This document shows, in pieces, positions 1-8,446 of a stretch of 21,326 bases of DNA (the first letter of the stretch is position 1; each line of letters starts with the position of its first letter). The stretch comes from Clostridium sp. (GTDB lineage Bacteria; Bacillota_A; Clostridia; Lachnospirales; Lachnospiraceae). Location: assembly GCA_023666975.1 (NCBI GenBank), contig JAMPAW010000053.1, positions 1 to 21,326 on the forward strand, read 5' to 3'. Both the position numbers and the translations under genes were made by a program. The notes below the pieces were generated by a model that was given only the letters and a program-made list of their open reading frames with translations, had not been told where the DNA came from and did no database searches.

Positions 1-82
1 AATTTCCCGTAAGAATTTTCAGGGTTGTTTTGTTGTTTAATCTTCATTCAGTTTTCAGGTTACTTGCGTCAATGTTACTCAA

Positions 83-171
83 CGGAGAAGGAGGGATTTG
101 AACCCTCGCGCCGCTATTAACGACCTACTCCCTTTCCAGGGGAGCCCCTTCAGCCGCTTGGGTACTTCTCC
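83..171 (-). tRNA. tRNA-Ser (anticodon GGA)
   Basis: The reverse complement folds as a class II (long variable arm) tRNA. The acceptor arms are GGAGAAG (165-171) and CTTCTCC with discriminator G (83). The anticodon stem CTCCC/GGGAG encloses loop CTGGAAA, giving anticodon GGA, and the T arm carries GGTTCAAATCC. A long variable arm follows the anticodon stem, as expected for serine tRNAs. CCA is not encoded after the discriminator. It sits 42 bp downstream of a second tRNA-Ser and is probably cotranscribed with it from the promoter at 342-370. Confidence 0.95.
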
Positions 172-186
172 AAGCCGCAAGTTATC

Positions 187-211
187 GTTCTTAATTATGA
201 AATTTAAGAAC
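187..211. repeat. Inverted repeat between the two tRNA-Ser genes
   Basis: GTTCTTAA at 187-194 is matched by TTAAGAAC at 204-211 with a 9-nt loop. In the tRNA precursor this would form an AT-rich hairpin in the spacer. It has no T tract, so it looks more like a processing or spacer hairpin than a terminator. Its role is inferred only. Confidence 0.5.
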
Positions 212-213
212 AG

Positions 214-299
214 CGGAGAGGGTGGGATTCGAACCCACGCGCCCTTGCGGACAAACGGTTTTCAAGACCGCCTCGTTATGACCACTTCGATACCTCTCC
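214..299 (-). tRNA. tRNA-Ser (anticodon TGA/UGA)
   Basis: The reverse complement gives acceptor arms GGAGAGG (293-299) and CCTCTCC with discriminator G (214). The anticodon stem GCGGT/ACCGT encloses loop CTTGAAA, so the anticodon is TGA. The T arm has GGTTCGAATCC, and the long variable arm is typical of serine tRNA. CCA is not encoded. It is the promoter-proximal member of a two-gene serine tRNA pair. Together with the GGA isoacceptor it can read the UCN codon box. Confidence 0.95.
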
Positions 300-341
300 G
301 TGCTTCCGACAAAATCATTCTTTTTGTCAGCGACATTGACT

Positions 342-370
342 ATATTAGCACTAACTTTTACCCATGTCAA
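342..370 (-). promoter_or_regulatory. Sigma-A-type promoter of the tRNA-Ser pair
   Basis: On the minus strand a perfect -35 TTGACA (365-370) is followed by a 17-nt spacer and -10 TAATAT (342-347). The spacer ends in TGC, giving an extended -10. Transcription should start near 335, about 36 nt before the first tRNA. The -35 box lies only 10 bp past the ispD stop, so the tRNAs need not depend on read-through from ispD. Confidence 0.8.
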
Positions 371-380
371 CCGCTTTTTT

Positions 381-1067
381 TCATTTTTCCAAAAAAATTT
401 CTGCCACAGCCAAATCTTCTTGTGTAGTGATTTTCAGATTGCGATAATCGCCTGGAATAACTCTTGTTTTCTTTCCCAAATAGCGTTCTATAATCATTGT
501 GTCATCTGTTATATCAGTATCTCCTGACTGTTCCATTTTCTCATATGCACTGATGATTTCCTGATACCGGAAACTTTGCGGTGTTTGGATTTGCCATAGG
601 GTATTTCTGTCTGGTGTGTCAATACCATACTGCAGTGAATCAACCACTTTAATCGTATCCTTAACCGGGACTCCCACAGTACACGCTCCTGAATTTATTA
701 CTTCTATTATAGAACGTTCTATCAACTCCTGAGTAACACAAGGTCTTGCCGCATCATGAATCAAAACATAGTCTGCCCCACGAACTGCCTGTAGTCCGTT
801 TTTTACCGACCAATATCGTTCCGACCCGCCTTCCACCACAGCTCTTACCTTATTAAAATGATATTTCTTGATCATCTCTTCTTTACAGTATGCAACATCT
901 GCTGCGCCGGTCACCAAAACTATCTCGTCAACAGAGCTTTCTTCAAATGCCTGCAAAGAATAGTAAAGAACCGGTCTTCCACGCAATTCCAAAAACTGCT
1001 TTGCAACGTCCGAATGCATCCTGCTGCCCTTTCCTGCCGCCAGCACAATCCCTGCAATTTTTCCCAT
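381..1067 (-). CDS. ispD: 2-C-methyl-D-erythritol 4-phosphate cytidylyltransferase (IspD)
   Basis: This is a 228-residue nucleotidyltransferase of the usual IspD length. It transfers CMP from CTP to methylerythritol phosphate in the cytoplasmic MEP pathway to isoprenoids. The N-terminal CTP-binding loop LAAGKGSRM (residues 9-17) with a lysine at 23 is visible. DAARP in mid-protein, VPVKDTIK, and TPQSF near residue 165 are also typical. The usual PKQ after the loop is AKQ here. The ATG follows an AGAGGA site and lies 3 nt after the tsaD stop, so the two genes are probably one transcript. The related TarI ribitol-phosphate cytidylyltransferases share the fold, but no teichoic acid genes are nearby, so IspD is preferred. 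Confidence 0.92.
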   Translation of the reverse strand: MGKIAGIVLAAGKGSRMHSDVAKQFLELRGRPVLYYSLQAFEESSVDEIVLVTGAADVAYCKEEMIKKYHFNKVRAVVEGGSERYWSVKNGLQAVRGADYVLIHDAARPCVTQELIERSIIEVINSGACTVGVPVKDTIKVVDSLQYGIDTPDRNTLWQIQTPQSFRYQEIISAYEKMEQSGDTDITDDTMIIERYLGKKTRVIPGDYRNLKITTQEDLAVAEIFLEK

Positions 1068-1070
1068 TTT

Positions 1071-2096
1071 CTATATCCTCTGTCCGATTTTCAAATTAGG
1101 AACGGCATTTAAATCCAATCCATGACGGACCCCTTTCTGATAAGCATAATATCCTGCCACTCCAATCATTGCCGCATTATCGGTACAGTAAATTGGCGAC
1201 GGATAATCAAACCTGATTTGCTCTTTATCACATGCACTTTGCAGATGTTCCCTCAGCGAAGAATTCGCTGCCACGCCGCCGGCTATAACAAGTCTGTCCA
1301 TTCCCATCTCTTTGACTGCCCGGATTGCATGTGTAGTTAAAACATCTATTACGGCATATTGAAAGGATGCTGCCACATCCGCAGGATTCACGGCAACCTG
1401 TTTCATCTCGCACTGGTTTAAGTAATTCAGCACGGCAGATTTCAACCCACTAAAACTGAAATCATATTCATTTCCTTCTACCTTTGCTCTTGGAAAAAGA
1501 ATAGCCTCTCTATTTCCTTCTTTTGCCAGCTTATCTATTTTGGGTCCCCCCGGATAACCTAGTCCAATGGCACGCGCCACTTTATCAAATGCTTCCCCTG
1601 CCGCATCATCTCTTGTTTTTCCAACAATCTCAAACTGGTCGTAATCCGATACCTTTACCAAATGTGTATGTCCTCCCGACACCACCAGACACATAAACGG
1701 AGGCTTCAAATCCGGATGTTCAATATAGTTTGCTGCAATATGACCCTCAATATGATGCACTCCCACCAACGGTTTATTTGCTGCATAAGCAATTGCCTTG
1801 GCCTCTGCCACTCCCACCAAAAGAGCTCCTACAAGCCCCGGACCATAGGTGACCGCAACGGCATCTATATCCGCCAGCGCCAGTTCCGCCTGCAGCAATG
1901 CTTCCCTTATCACCTGATTCATTTTTTCTATATGCTTTCGTGAAGCAATTTCCGGCACTACTCCGCCGTACAATTTATGTAAATCAATCTGGGAAAAAAT
2001 AATATTGGAACACACCTGCCTTCCATTCTTTATCACTGCCGCTGCCGTTTCATCGCAGGAAGATTCAATTCCCAAAACATAAACATCCTGTTTCAT
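1071..2096 (-). CDS. tsaD: tRNA N6-adenosine threonylcarbamoyltransferase TsaD
   Basis: The 341-residue protein has the full ASKHA-type TsaD/Kae1/Gcp architecture and normal length. It transfers the threonylcarbamoyl group to A37 of ANN-decoding tRNAs, working with TsaB and TsaE. Visible signatures are GIESSCDET at residues 9-17, the metal-binding histidines in HHIEGH (H115 and H119), VVSGGHTHL near 138-146, the GYPGGP loop, and a late TDNAAMIG with the metal ligand D306. The start overlaps the stop of the upstream gene by 4 nt (ATGA), which suggests translational coupling. tsaB-rimI and tsaE lie upstream on the same strand at 4018-5657, so this window encodes the three-protein core that works after TsaC. 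Confidence 0.97.
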   Translation of the reverse strand: MKQDVYVLGIESSCDETAAAVIKNGRQVCSNIIFSQIDLHKLYGGVVPEIASRKHIEKMNQVIREALLQAELALADIDAVAVTYGPGLVGALLVGVAEAKAIAYAANKPLVGVHHIEGHIAANYIEHPDLKPPFMCLVVSGGHTHLVKVSDYDQFEIVGKTRDDAAGEAFDKVARAIGLGYPGGPKIDKLAKEGNREAILFPRAKVEGNEYDFSFSGLKSAVLNYLNQCEMKQVAVNPADVAASFQYAVIDVLTTHAIRAVKEMGMDRLVIAGGVAANSSLREHLQSACDKEQIRFDYPSPIYCTDNAAMIGVAGYYAYQKGVRHGLDLNAVPNLKIGQRI

Positions 2097-2695
2097 TTGG
2101 TCACGTCTCCTTTATCCCCTGAGGACTCCTCACTCATTACTTTCCACCCCATTATTTTCCAACGTCCGTCCTCATCCTGACGCAATATGTACTCCTCCGG
2201 CACCGAAACAGACATCGAATCAATATTTAATATCAGTGTAACCTTTATTTTGGCATATTCCTTTTCATTCACCGTATTATACTGGACCTGACTTCCCTCG
2301 GCAAGCGAAAAACCGCTTATTTTCTGCTTATTTTCATCGTATAAGCTTATCTCCTCCTTCATCCCCTGCAATTGCTGTTCCTCGGTATTAATTGCCAGCA
2401 AATCCTCATCAAAGAGATGACGGATATTTTGATTAACCTTAAACAAATCATCTTCAGAGAATTTACCGTTATAGGCATTCTTCATGTAATTACAGTGCAG
2501 CTTCACCGTCTCCCTTACCGTCTTCGGATAATCCTGTTCAAAATCATAATTGATCAGTTCTTCCACCTCAGAACTCTTTTTTATTTCCTGTTTATCTCCG
2601 GCATGATTATTTAAATAGGTATAAAATATAAGACCGATGATTACCAAAAGCAGAATGACTGTGGTAAATCCTTTTGTTCCCGTTTTTCTATTCAT
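2093..2695 (-). CDS. Uncharacterised membrane-anchored protein
   Basis: A 200-residue protein whose family I do not securely recognise. It may belong to one of the DUF families of Lachnospiraceae. Residues 1-9 are basic, residues 10-27 form one hydrophobic segment, and no lipobox cysteine follows. This predicts an N-terminal membrane anchor with the rest outside the cell. The soluble part is charged, with an alpha/beta pattern, and ends in a strand-like stretch ([11 protein letters not shown] near residue 180) similar in style to NTF2- or DUF4878-type domains. That resemblance is weak. An excellent AAGGAGG site precedes the ATG. It lies between rnz (26-nt gap) and tsaD (4-nt overlap), so it is cotranscribed with tRNA genes without obvious functional kinship. 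Confidence 0.85.
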   Translation of the reverse strand: MNRKTGTKGFTTVILLLVIIGLIFYTYLNNHAGDKQEIKKSSEVEELINYDFEQDYPKTVRETVKLHCNYMKNAYNGKFSEDDLFKVNQNIRHLFDEDLLAINTEEQQLQGMKEEISLYDENKQKISGFSLAEGSQVQYNTVNEKEYAKIKVTLILNIDSMSVSVPEEYILRQDEDGRWKIMGWKVMSEESSGDKGDVTK

Positions 2696-2721
2696 TAGCT
2701 TTCCTCCTTGAAATGCGCTTT

Positions 2722-3633
2722 CTATTCTTTGTCAAACAATAAGGTTGTCGTTCTCCGGTCCTTCGCTACAATTGTTTGTGGAAAGACTTCCCGAACTTTT
2801 GCCTGATAATCCTGTGGATGTACCAGTGACGGGGAATAATGTGTCAGCCACAATTCCTTTACGTTTGCTTCTCTGGCCATATCTGCCGCCTCATAGAACG
2901 TCATGTGCTTATATTCTTTCGCCTTCTGCTCCTTATCCGCTTCCCCGTACATCCCCTCACAAATAAACAAATCTGAACCGTCCGCATTTTTCACAATTCC
3001 TTTTGTCGGTCTGGAATCTGTACAATACGTTATCTTGATTCCTTTTCTTCCTTCTCCCAAAACCATATCCGGAGTGTAGAGACGGCCTTCCTCCTCAATG
3101 CTCTCTCCTTTTTGCAGCCGATTCCAATAGGGCATGGGTATCTGCTGCGCCTTTGCTCTCTCCACATCAAATTTTCCGGCGCGATCAATCTCTAAACTAT
3201 ATCCATAACAGGTGATATTGTGGTTTACCCTAAACGCATTAATCCGCAAACCGTTAAACACAAAGCTCTCCTCTTCCTGTTCCAGCTCAATAAAACGAAT
3301 ATCAAATGGCAAATCCGGCGCGATCATGCGCAATGAATTAACAATTTTTTCCAAACGTTTCGGCCCAATCATCGTTATCGGTTCCGTGCGCTCAGCATTT
3401 CCAAGAGTGAGCAGCAATCCAGGCAAACCACTAATATGATCTGCATGAAAATGTGTAAAACAGATGACGTCAATCGGTTTTACGCTCCACCCCTGCTGTT
3501 TAATCGAAACCTGTGTCCCTTCACCACAATCAATTAATACATTCATTCCATTATACCGCACCATCAATGAAGTCAGTGCCCGATATGGCAGCGGCATCAT
3601 TCCTCCGGTTCCAAGCAAACAAACATCTATCAT
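2722..3633 (-). CDS. rnz: Ribonuclease Z (tRNA 3' endonuclease)
   Basis: A 303-residue metallo-beta-lactamase-fold nuclease of the usual bacterial RNase Z length. It cleaves tRNA precursors 3' of the discriminator base, acting mainly on tRNAs without an encoded CCA. The zinc-binding motif THFHADH (H61, H63, D65, H66) is intact. Further metal ligands appear in NHNI (about residue 139), YCTDSRP (mid-protein) and the late THYSP. GTGGMMP and DCGEGTQ at the N terminus are also characteristic. A GAAGGGA site precedes the ATG. Both tRNA genes in this window lack CCA and would be natural substrates. Confidence 0.95.
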   Translation of the reverse strand: MIDVCLLGTGGMMPLPYRALTSLMVRYNGMNVLIDCGEGTQVSIKQQGWSVKPIDVICFTHFHADHISGLPGLLLTLGNAERTEPITMIGPKRLEKIVNSLRMIAPDLPFDIRFIELEQEEESFVFNGLRINAFRVNHNITCYGYSLEIDRAGKFDVERAKAQQIPMPYWNRLQKGESIEEEGRLYTPDMVLGEGRKGIKITYCTDSRPTKGIVKNADGSDLFICEGMYGEADKEQKAKEYKHMTFYEAADMAREANVKELWLTHYSPSLVHPQDYQAKVREVFPQTIVAKDRRTTTLLFDKE

Positions 3634-3724
3634 CGAATCCCTTCTTTCCCATCCTTTTCAAATAATTGCTTTTTATTCACTGCTTTTTTACAGCTTCTTT
3701 CAAGGGATATCGGCAGACATCTGC

Positions 3725-3940
3725 TCAGAGCAGCTCCTTTGTATCACTGAATACCGCAGGAACCGCAAACTCCTGAGTTACACTCTCCACACATTCCTCA
3801 CACAAAATAAATTCCTCTGTGATTCCGTCCCTTTTTGAAAAATAGCCCCAAGGCTTCCGAATTTGGATATAATCTTCTTTTATAATATCCTGTTCCACCT
3901 TTAATGTTTTCCCACATCTGTTACAAACCAAAAATCCCAT
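3725..3940 (-). CDS. Small zinc-ribbon-like protein, unknown function
   Basis: A 71-residue protein with two CxxC pairs, C6-x-x-C9 (CNRCG) and C47-x-x-C50 (CEEC), a spacing suited to one zinc ion. The middle contains an aromatic KPWGYFSKRDG segment that could be conserved. The reading frame opens further upstream (to 4000), but that ATG has no ribosome binding site. The internal ATG at 3940 follows AGGGAGG by about 5 nt, so I chose it. It lies between tsaB-rimI and rnz on the same strand. No named family is recognised. A nucleic-acid or ribosome-associated role would be speculation from its tRNA-processing neighbours. Confidence 0.75.
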   Translation of the reverse strand: MGFLVCNRCGKTLKVEQDIIKEDYIQIRKPWGYFSKRDGITEEFILCEECVESVTQEFAVPAVFSDTKELL

Positions 3941-4017
3941 AATAGCCTCCCTGTGCTCCTGCAAACGGTCATATGACAAAATGCCATTGCGACATTCCAT
4001 TATATTACTATGGTAGC

Positions 4018-5199
4018 CTAATTGATGTGTAAATTCCAGTGGTAATAATTGTTGATTTCCATAATCACTGCATCCTCTACCGGATTGCTGTAATATCGCT
4101 TTCTCCGGGATAGTTCCTCAAAATGATAGCGCTCATAGAACTGCCTTGCAGCTATGTTACTCTCCCTGACCTCCAGGAGTATCCTATGTGCTCCCTGCTT
4201 TGCCGCCTCCTCCATAACAAGTGTCAAAAGCCGTCCTCCGGTTCCGCAGCCCCGAAATTCTGCTCTCAGTGCTATGTTCAGCAGCTCTGCTTCACCGTCA
4301 ATCACCATGATCCCTGCAAATCCAACAATCTGCTTACTCTCTATTTCACGCGCCACCAAATAGATATTATTTTTATGTCGCAGCACATCACGAATACTCT
4401 CCACGGACCAGTGTTCCGGCAAAGTTTGTGCAGCAATCTCAGCAACGGCATCACAATACTCATACTGCAGTGGAACAATCTCAATCTTCTTCCGTGCTTC
4501 GCTATATTTTTGCCGACGTTCCCGCTCTGCCTGTGACAGGCGCAAATACTCCGGTTCAAAGCTGTCCGCATTTTCATATAATCCCTGATTCCAATACTCC
4601 AACGCTCTGACCGCAACAGATGCCGCCCGCTGTTTATTCATATTTGCCGGAGCAATTGTATAAGGGACCTCCAGCTTCTCCTCCAACAAATTGCGATAAA
4701 CCTGAACGCCGTCTCCGAGAAATATAACCTCTTCACCAATCAGATTAAGTGCATGAACAACTTCCTCTAAAGCAAGTGCAGCCTGCTCCCGCACCACCTG
4801 AAGTTCCCCCGACCGAAATCGGTAAATTCCAGTATATACCTGATTTCTTCTGGCATCCATCAGCGGACAGACAAGTGCCTGTGCTCCCCACAAATTCATC
4901 GCCAGCCCCTCAACGGTAGGAATGCCGATTACCGGCTTATCCAGCGCAAGTCCCAGTCCTTTCACTGTTGCGGAGCCTATGCGAAGCCCGGTAAAAGACC
5001 CCGGCCCCTTCGCCACCGCAATAGCATCAATTTCCGCCAGATTTGTCCCTGTCATCTTTACCACCTCGTCCAGCATCGGCAGCAACGTCTGGGAATGTGT
5101 TTTTTTATAATTCACTGTATACTCCGCAATCAGATTATCATCTTCAACGATAGCCACGGAAGCCGGCAAACCTGAACTGTCCAGCGCCAATATTTTCAT
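4018..5199 (-). CDS. TsaB-RimI fusion: t6A synthesis subunit plus ribosomal-protein N-acetyltransferase
   Basis: A 393-residue uninterrupted frame that joins two normally separate proteins. Residues 1-225 are TsaB, an ASKHA-fold partner of TsaD: ILALDSS at 3-9, THSQTLLP at 34-41, and KGPGSFTGLRIG at 64-75. Residues about 238-385 are a GNAT acetyltransferase of the RimI type, with the acetyl-CoA loop RGCGTGGRL (316-324) and the signature VRESNIAARQFYE (344-356). RimI acetylates the N-terminal alanine of ribosomal protein S18 in E. coli. The charged linker SQAERERRQKYSEARKK (222-238) separates the domains. tsaE is directly upstream. Such fusions are found in other clostridia, to my knowledge. 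Confidence 0.93.
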   Translation of the reverse strand: MKILALDSSGLPASVAIVEDDNLIAEYTVNYKKTHSQTLLPMLDEVVKMTGTNLAEIDAIAVAKGPGSFTGLRIGSATVKGLGLALDKPVIGIPTVEGLAMNLWGAQALVCPLMDARRNQVYTGIYRFRSGELQVVREQAALALEEVVHALNLIGEEVIFLGDGVQVYRNLLEEKLEVPYTIAPANMNKQRAASVAVRALEYWNQGLYENADSFEPEYLRLSQAERERRQKYSEARKKIEIVPLQYEYCDAVAEIAAQTLPEHWSVESIRDVLRHKNNIYLVAREIESKQIVGFAGIMVIDGEAELLNIALRAEFRGCGTGGRLLTLVMEEAAKQGAHRILLEVRESNIAARQFYERYHFEELSRRKRYYSNPVEDAVIMEINNYYHWNLHIN

Positions 5200-5231
5200 G
5201 TTTCTCCCTTTCTGTTATCACATTTTTCCAA

Positions 5232-5657
5232 TCAGATATTTTCTTCGGTAATCCGCCTGAAATCAAATCCCTTTTCCAAATCCTTTTCAATCACTACTCT
5301 TCGGTAATGCTGCGGCAAAATATCCTCTATCATATCTGCCCACTCAATCAGACAGACACCGTCTCCATAAATCATATCATGAAACCCAACCTCTTCCATC
5401 TCCTCCGAATCTTCAATGCGGTAAACATCAAAATGATATAATGGAAGCCTTCCATCTCTGTATTCCTGCACAATGGTAAACGTCGGGCTGTTTACATTTT
5501 CTTCAACCCCCAGCCCCTTGGCAAATCCCTGTGAAAATAATGTTTTTCCGACACCTAAGCTTCCGATCAGGCAAACCACATCGCCGCTGTGCGCGTGTTC
5601 TCCCATCTGCTTTGCATATTCAAAGGTATCCTGCGGGCTTAAACTGCTATATTCCAT
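5232..5657 (-). CDS. tsaE: tRNA threonylcarbamoyladenosine biosynthesis ATPase TsaE
   Basis: A 141-residue P-loop ATPase that drives the TsaB-TsaD cycle in t6A formation. The Walker A motif GSLGVGKT is at residues 32-39. The family-typical SPTFTIVQEY (from about 57), YHFDVYR and CLIEWAD follow in order. The frame is open up to 5714, but that start overlaps the upstream gene and has only a poor binding site. The ATG at 5657 follows GGAG at about 7 nt and gives the usual family length, so I prefer it. It lies 32 bp upstream of tsaB-rimI on the same strand, the standard tsaE-tsaB-rimI order. Confidence 0.93.
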   Translation of the reverse strand: MEYSSLSPQDTFEYAKQMGEHAHSGDVVCLIGSLGVGKTLFSQGFAKGLGVEENVNSPTFTIVQEYRDGRLPLYHFDVYRIEDSEEMEEVGFHDMIYGDGVCLIEWADMIEDILPQHYRRVVIEKDLEKGFDFRRITEENI

Positions 5658-5706
5658 AATAATCTCCGTTCCATTCAAATACTGATTCTCTGCAAAATCC
5701 TTCGCC

Positions 5707-6240
5707 CTACTCATCCATCCGCTTTCTGAATCTCCCAGAATATTGCACGCCTAAATCCTTTGTGTACTGCAGCATAAGCTGTTTTGCCAAAACGCTGTCC
5801 TCACCCAGCGCACTCTTTGGAAAAATAAAGGCATGTATATTACTGCTATACACCAAATACTGTGATTTTGTCTCGACAATTTTCTTAATGTTCTCCCATG
5901 GCAGCGTTTGGCTCTCTTCCTCCTGTGAAACGGTAATCCCTTCGGCACTTACACAATAATTCAACGGTTTCTGATACGTTTTGTTCCTTTTTATCTGACT
6001 CTTTGCACGCTGCATAAGTGAAAAAGGTTCGAAAATGATAAACCAGACCGCCACCAGCGTAAGCACTGTTTTATCCCTGTCATTCAGTTCCCCAAAAGCA
6101 GTAATCAATATAAAAAGTGCAATCAGTGAGAGCGCCACGCCTATCAAGCCCGATATTTTATGATAATTGTGATATACGGTAAATCTAAAAAGCTCCTTCT
6201 GTGTCATCTGTACAGAAAATGAAATATCTTCTCTATTCAT
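5707..6240 (-). CDS. YcxB-like membrane protein
   Basis: A 177-residue protein with two adjacent hydrophobic segments (about residues 30-49 and 58-75) separated by a short charged turn (NDRDK). A soluble C-terminal domain follows, in which LPWENIKKIVETK and FIFPKSAL resemble the YcxB-like family of small Firmicute membrane proteins. Their function is unknown. The soluble part resembles PH-like beta domains. The ATG follows AGAGGA at a good distance, and the gene begins 25 nt after tex. It ends inside the spacer before tsaE. Membership in the family is judged from the pattern only. Confidence 0.75.
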   Translation of the reverse strand: MNREDISFSVQMTQKELFRFTVYHNYHKISGLIGVALSLIALFILITAFGELNDRDKTVLTLVAVWFIIFEPFSLMQRAKSQIKRNKTYQKPLNYCVSAEGITVSQEEESQTLPWENIKKIVETKSQYLVYSSNIHAFIFPKSALGEDSVLAKQLMLQYTKDLGVQYSGRFRKRMDE

Positions 6241-6265
6241 TATTATTCCTCTTTTCCAATCCCAT

Positions 6266-8410
6266 TTATAAAATCATCGATAACTGAATCCTTTTCCGCT
6301 CCAAATCCACACTTAACACTTTAACTTCTACTACATCACCAACACTAACTGCCTCTAACGGATGCTTAATAAATTTCTTGTTGGTAATTTGAGAAATGTG
6401 CACCAGTCCGTCCTGATGTACACCAATATCTACAAAAGCGCCGAAATCAATCACATTGCGCACGGTCCCCTTAAGCACCAGCCCCTCTGTTAAATCTTTC
6501 ATTTCCATTACATCTGTGCGGAGTATCGGCTTTGGCATCTCCTCCCTTGGGTCTCTCGCCGGTTTTTCCAATTCTTTAATGATATCTTCCAGCGTAACCT
6601 CTCCGATACCCAACTCGACAGCCAGCTTCGTGCGGTTTTTCGCCAATAAGGAGAGACCGGTCAAGCCCTGTCCGGTAATATCTTCCAACGAATACCCCAG
6701 CTTCTTGAGCAGATTCGCAGCAGCCTCATAACTCTCCGGGTGGACACTGGTGGAATCAAGCGGATTATCACCGTCCTGAATCCGCATAAAACCCGCACAT
6801 TGTTCAAACGCCTTCGGTCCCAGTTTGGCAACCTTAAGAAGCTGTCTGCGATTTTTAAATCTGCCGTTTGCTTCTCTATATGTGACAATATTTTTGGCAA
6901 TCGTTTTATTAATTCCGGATACATACTCTAACAAAGAAACCGATGCCGTATTGAGGTCAACCCCTACCCGGTTCACACAATCCTCAACCACTCCGGTCAG
7001 CGTGTCTCCTAGTTTTTTCTGATTCATATCATGCTGATACTGTCCAACCCCGATAGACTTAGGGTCTATCTTAACCAATTCCGCTAACGGGTCCTGAAGC
7101 CTTCTTGCAATCGAAGCTGCACTTCTCTGTCCCACATCAAAATTCGGAAATTCCTCTGTTGCCAGCTTGCTGGCAGAATATACGGAAGCACCTGCTTCAT
7201 TGACAATCACATACTGCACGTTTTCCGGAATCTCCTTTAACAGCTCCACAATCACCTGTTCCGATTCTCTGGAGGCTGTTCCATTTCCCACAGAAATCAA
7301 AGTAATTCCGTATTTCTTAATCATATTATGGACTGTTTTCTTTGCTTCTGCAATCTTTTTTTGCGGTTCCGTAGGAAACACTACCACAGTATCCAAAACT
7401 TTACCGGTAGCATCTACCACAGCCAGTTTGCAGCCGGTCCGGAAAGCCGGGTCCCACCCCAATACCACATGTCCCGCAATAGGCGGCTGCATTAAAAGCT
7501 GGGTAAGATTTTTACCGAATACACTAATCGCCCCGTCCTCCGCCTTTTCGGTCAGTTCACCACGGATTTCCCGTTCAATAGCTCCTGCTATCAGCCGCTT
7601 GTAGCTGTCCTCAACCGTTCGCTTTAACAAATCCGTAGTGTGTGGATTGTCTCGGACAATAACTTTCTTTTGAAGATAAGTCAGAATCCGGTCTTCCGGT
7701 GCAACAATTTTCACGGAAAGAATTTTCTCCTTTTCCCCGCGATTAATTGCCAATACACGATAACCGGCAGCCTTGCGTATCGGCTCCTCAAAGTCATAGT
7801 ACATCTCATACACAGACTTTACCCCGGCATCCTTCGCCACAGTCACCAGTTTCCCCTCTTTAACCGTAATATCACGGATATATGTGCGGTACTCGGCCTC
7901 ATCCGATATATTTTCGGCAATAATATCCAGCGCACCGGCAACCGCTTCTTCCACGGAAACAACCCCTTTCTCCTCCGAGAGGTAGTTTTCCGCCTCCTGT
8001 TCAATTGATCTATCCGTCATCTGCAAATAGATAATATTGGCCAGTCCTTCCAAACCCTTCTCCTTTGCAATCGTTGCCCGGGTTCTCTTTTTTTGCTTAT
8101 ATGGCCGATACAAATCCTCAACCGCAACCAAAGTCATCGCATCCCGTATCTGTCGCTCTAATTCCGAGGTCAATTTTCCCTGCTCCGTAATACTGGAAAT
8201 AACGGTTTCCTTGCGCTCTTCCAGATTCCGCAGATAATTAAGACGCTCATACAGGTCACGCAGAACCTCATCATTCAAAGAACCGGTAGCTTCTTTGCGA
8301 TAGCGGGCAATAAACGGTATAGTTGCCCCCTCATCAATCAACTTAACGGCCGCCTCCACCTGCCCTGTCCTGATGCCCAATTCTCCTGCGATAACTTTTA
8401 TAATATCCAT
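6266..8410 (-). CDS. tex: Tex-family RNA-binding S1 protein
   Basis: A 714-residue protein with the full Tex architecture: an N-terminal helical domain with PFIARYRKEATG, a YqgF-like RNase H-fold domain (GWDPAFRTGCKLAVVD near 310), helix-hairpin-helix repeats (SGINKTIAKNIVTYRE) and a C-terminal S1 RNA-binding domain at about 640-712 (IDFGAFVDIGVHQDGLVHIS). Tex proteins bind nucleic acid and influence transcription. The precise function in Firmicutes is unsettled. The frame opens at a GTG at 8446, but the ATG at 8410 follows AGAGG by 8 nt and begins with the family-typical MDIIKVIAGELG. A mini-ORF with a good ribosome binding site lies just upstream. Confidence 0.93.
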   Translation of the reverse strand: MDIIKVIAGELGIRTGQVEAAVKLIDEGATIPFIARYRKEATGSLNDEVLRDLYERLNYLRNLEERKETVISSITEQGKLTSELERQIRDAMTLVAVEDLYRPYKQKKRTRATIAKEKGLEGLANIIYLQMTDRSIEQEAENYLSEEKGVVSVEEAVAGALDIIAENISDEAEYRTYIRDITVKEGKLVTVAKDAGVKSVYEMYYDFEEPIRKAAGYRVLAINRGEKEKILSVKIVAPEDRILTYLQKKVIVRDNPHTTDLLKRTVEDSYKRLIAGAIEREIRGELTEKAEDGAISVFGKNLTQLLMQPPIAGHVVLGWDPAFRTGCKLAVVDATGKVLDTVVVFPTEPQKKIAEAKKTVHNMIKKYGITLISVGNGTASRESEQVIVELLKEIPENVQYVIVNEAGASVYSASKLATEEFPNFDVGQRSAASIARRLQDPLAELVKIDPKSIGVGQYQHDMNQKKLGDTLTGVVEDCVNRVGVDLNTASVSLLEYVSGINKTIAKNIVTYREANGRFKNRRQLLKVAKLGPKAFEQCAGFMRIQDGDNPLDSTSVHPESYEAAANLLKKLGYSLEDITGQGLTGLSLLAKNRTKLAVELGIGEVTLEDIIKELEKPARDPREEMPKPILRTDVMEMKDLTEGLVLKGTVRNVIDFGAFVDIGVHQDGLVHISQITNKKFIKHPLEAVSVGDVVEVKVLSVDLERKRIQLSMIL

Positions 8411-8446
8411 GTTTTCAACCTCTGTCTTTCCTATATATCTATTCAC

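Noticed and set aside
1..82. rRNA spacer-like stretch after the tRNAs
   Set aside because: On the minus strand ACCTGAAAACTGAATG resembles rRNA spacer sequences of Firmicutes, but no rRNA is visible and the match is too short to support a call.
381..1067. TarI ribitol-5-phosphate cytidylyltransferase instead of IspD
   Set aside because: The fold is shared, but there is no teichoic acid gene nearby and the motifs fit IspD.
3720..3733. Terminator hairpin at the end of the zinc-ribbon gene
   Set aside because: CTGCTC-A-GAGCAG is a short palindrome inside or at the stop codon, with no T run after it on the minus strand.
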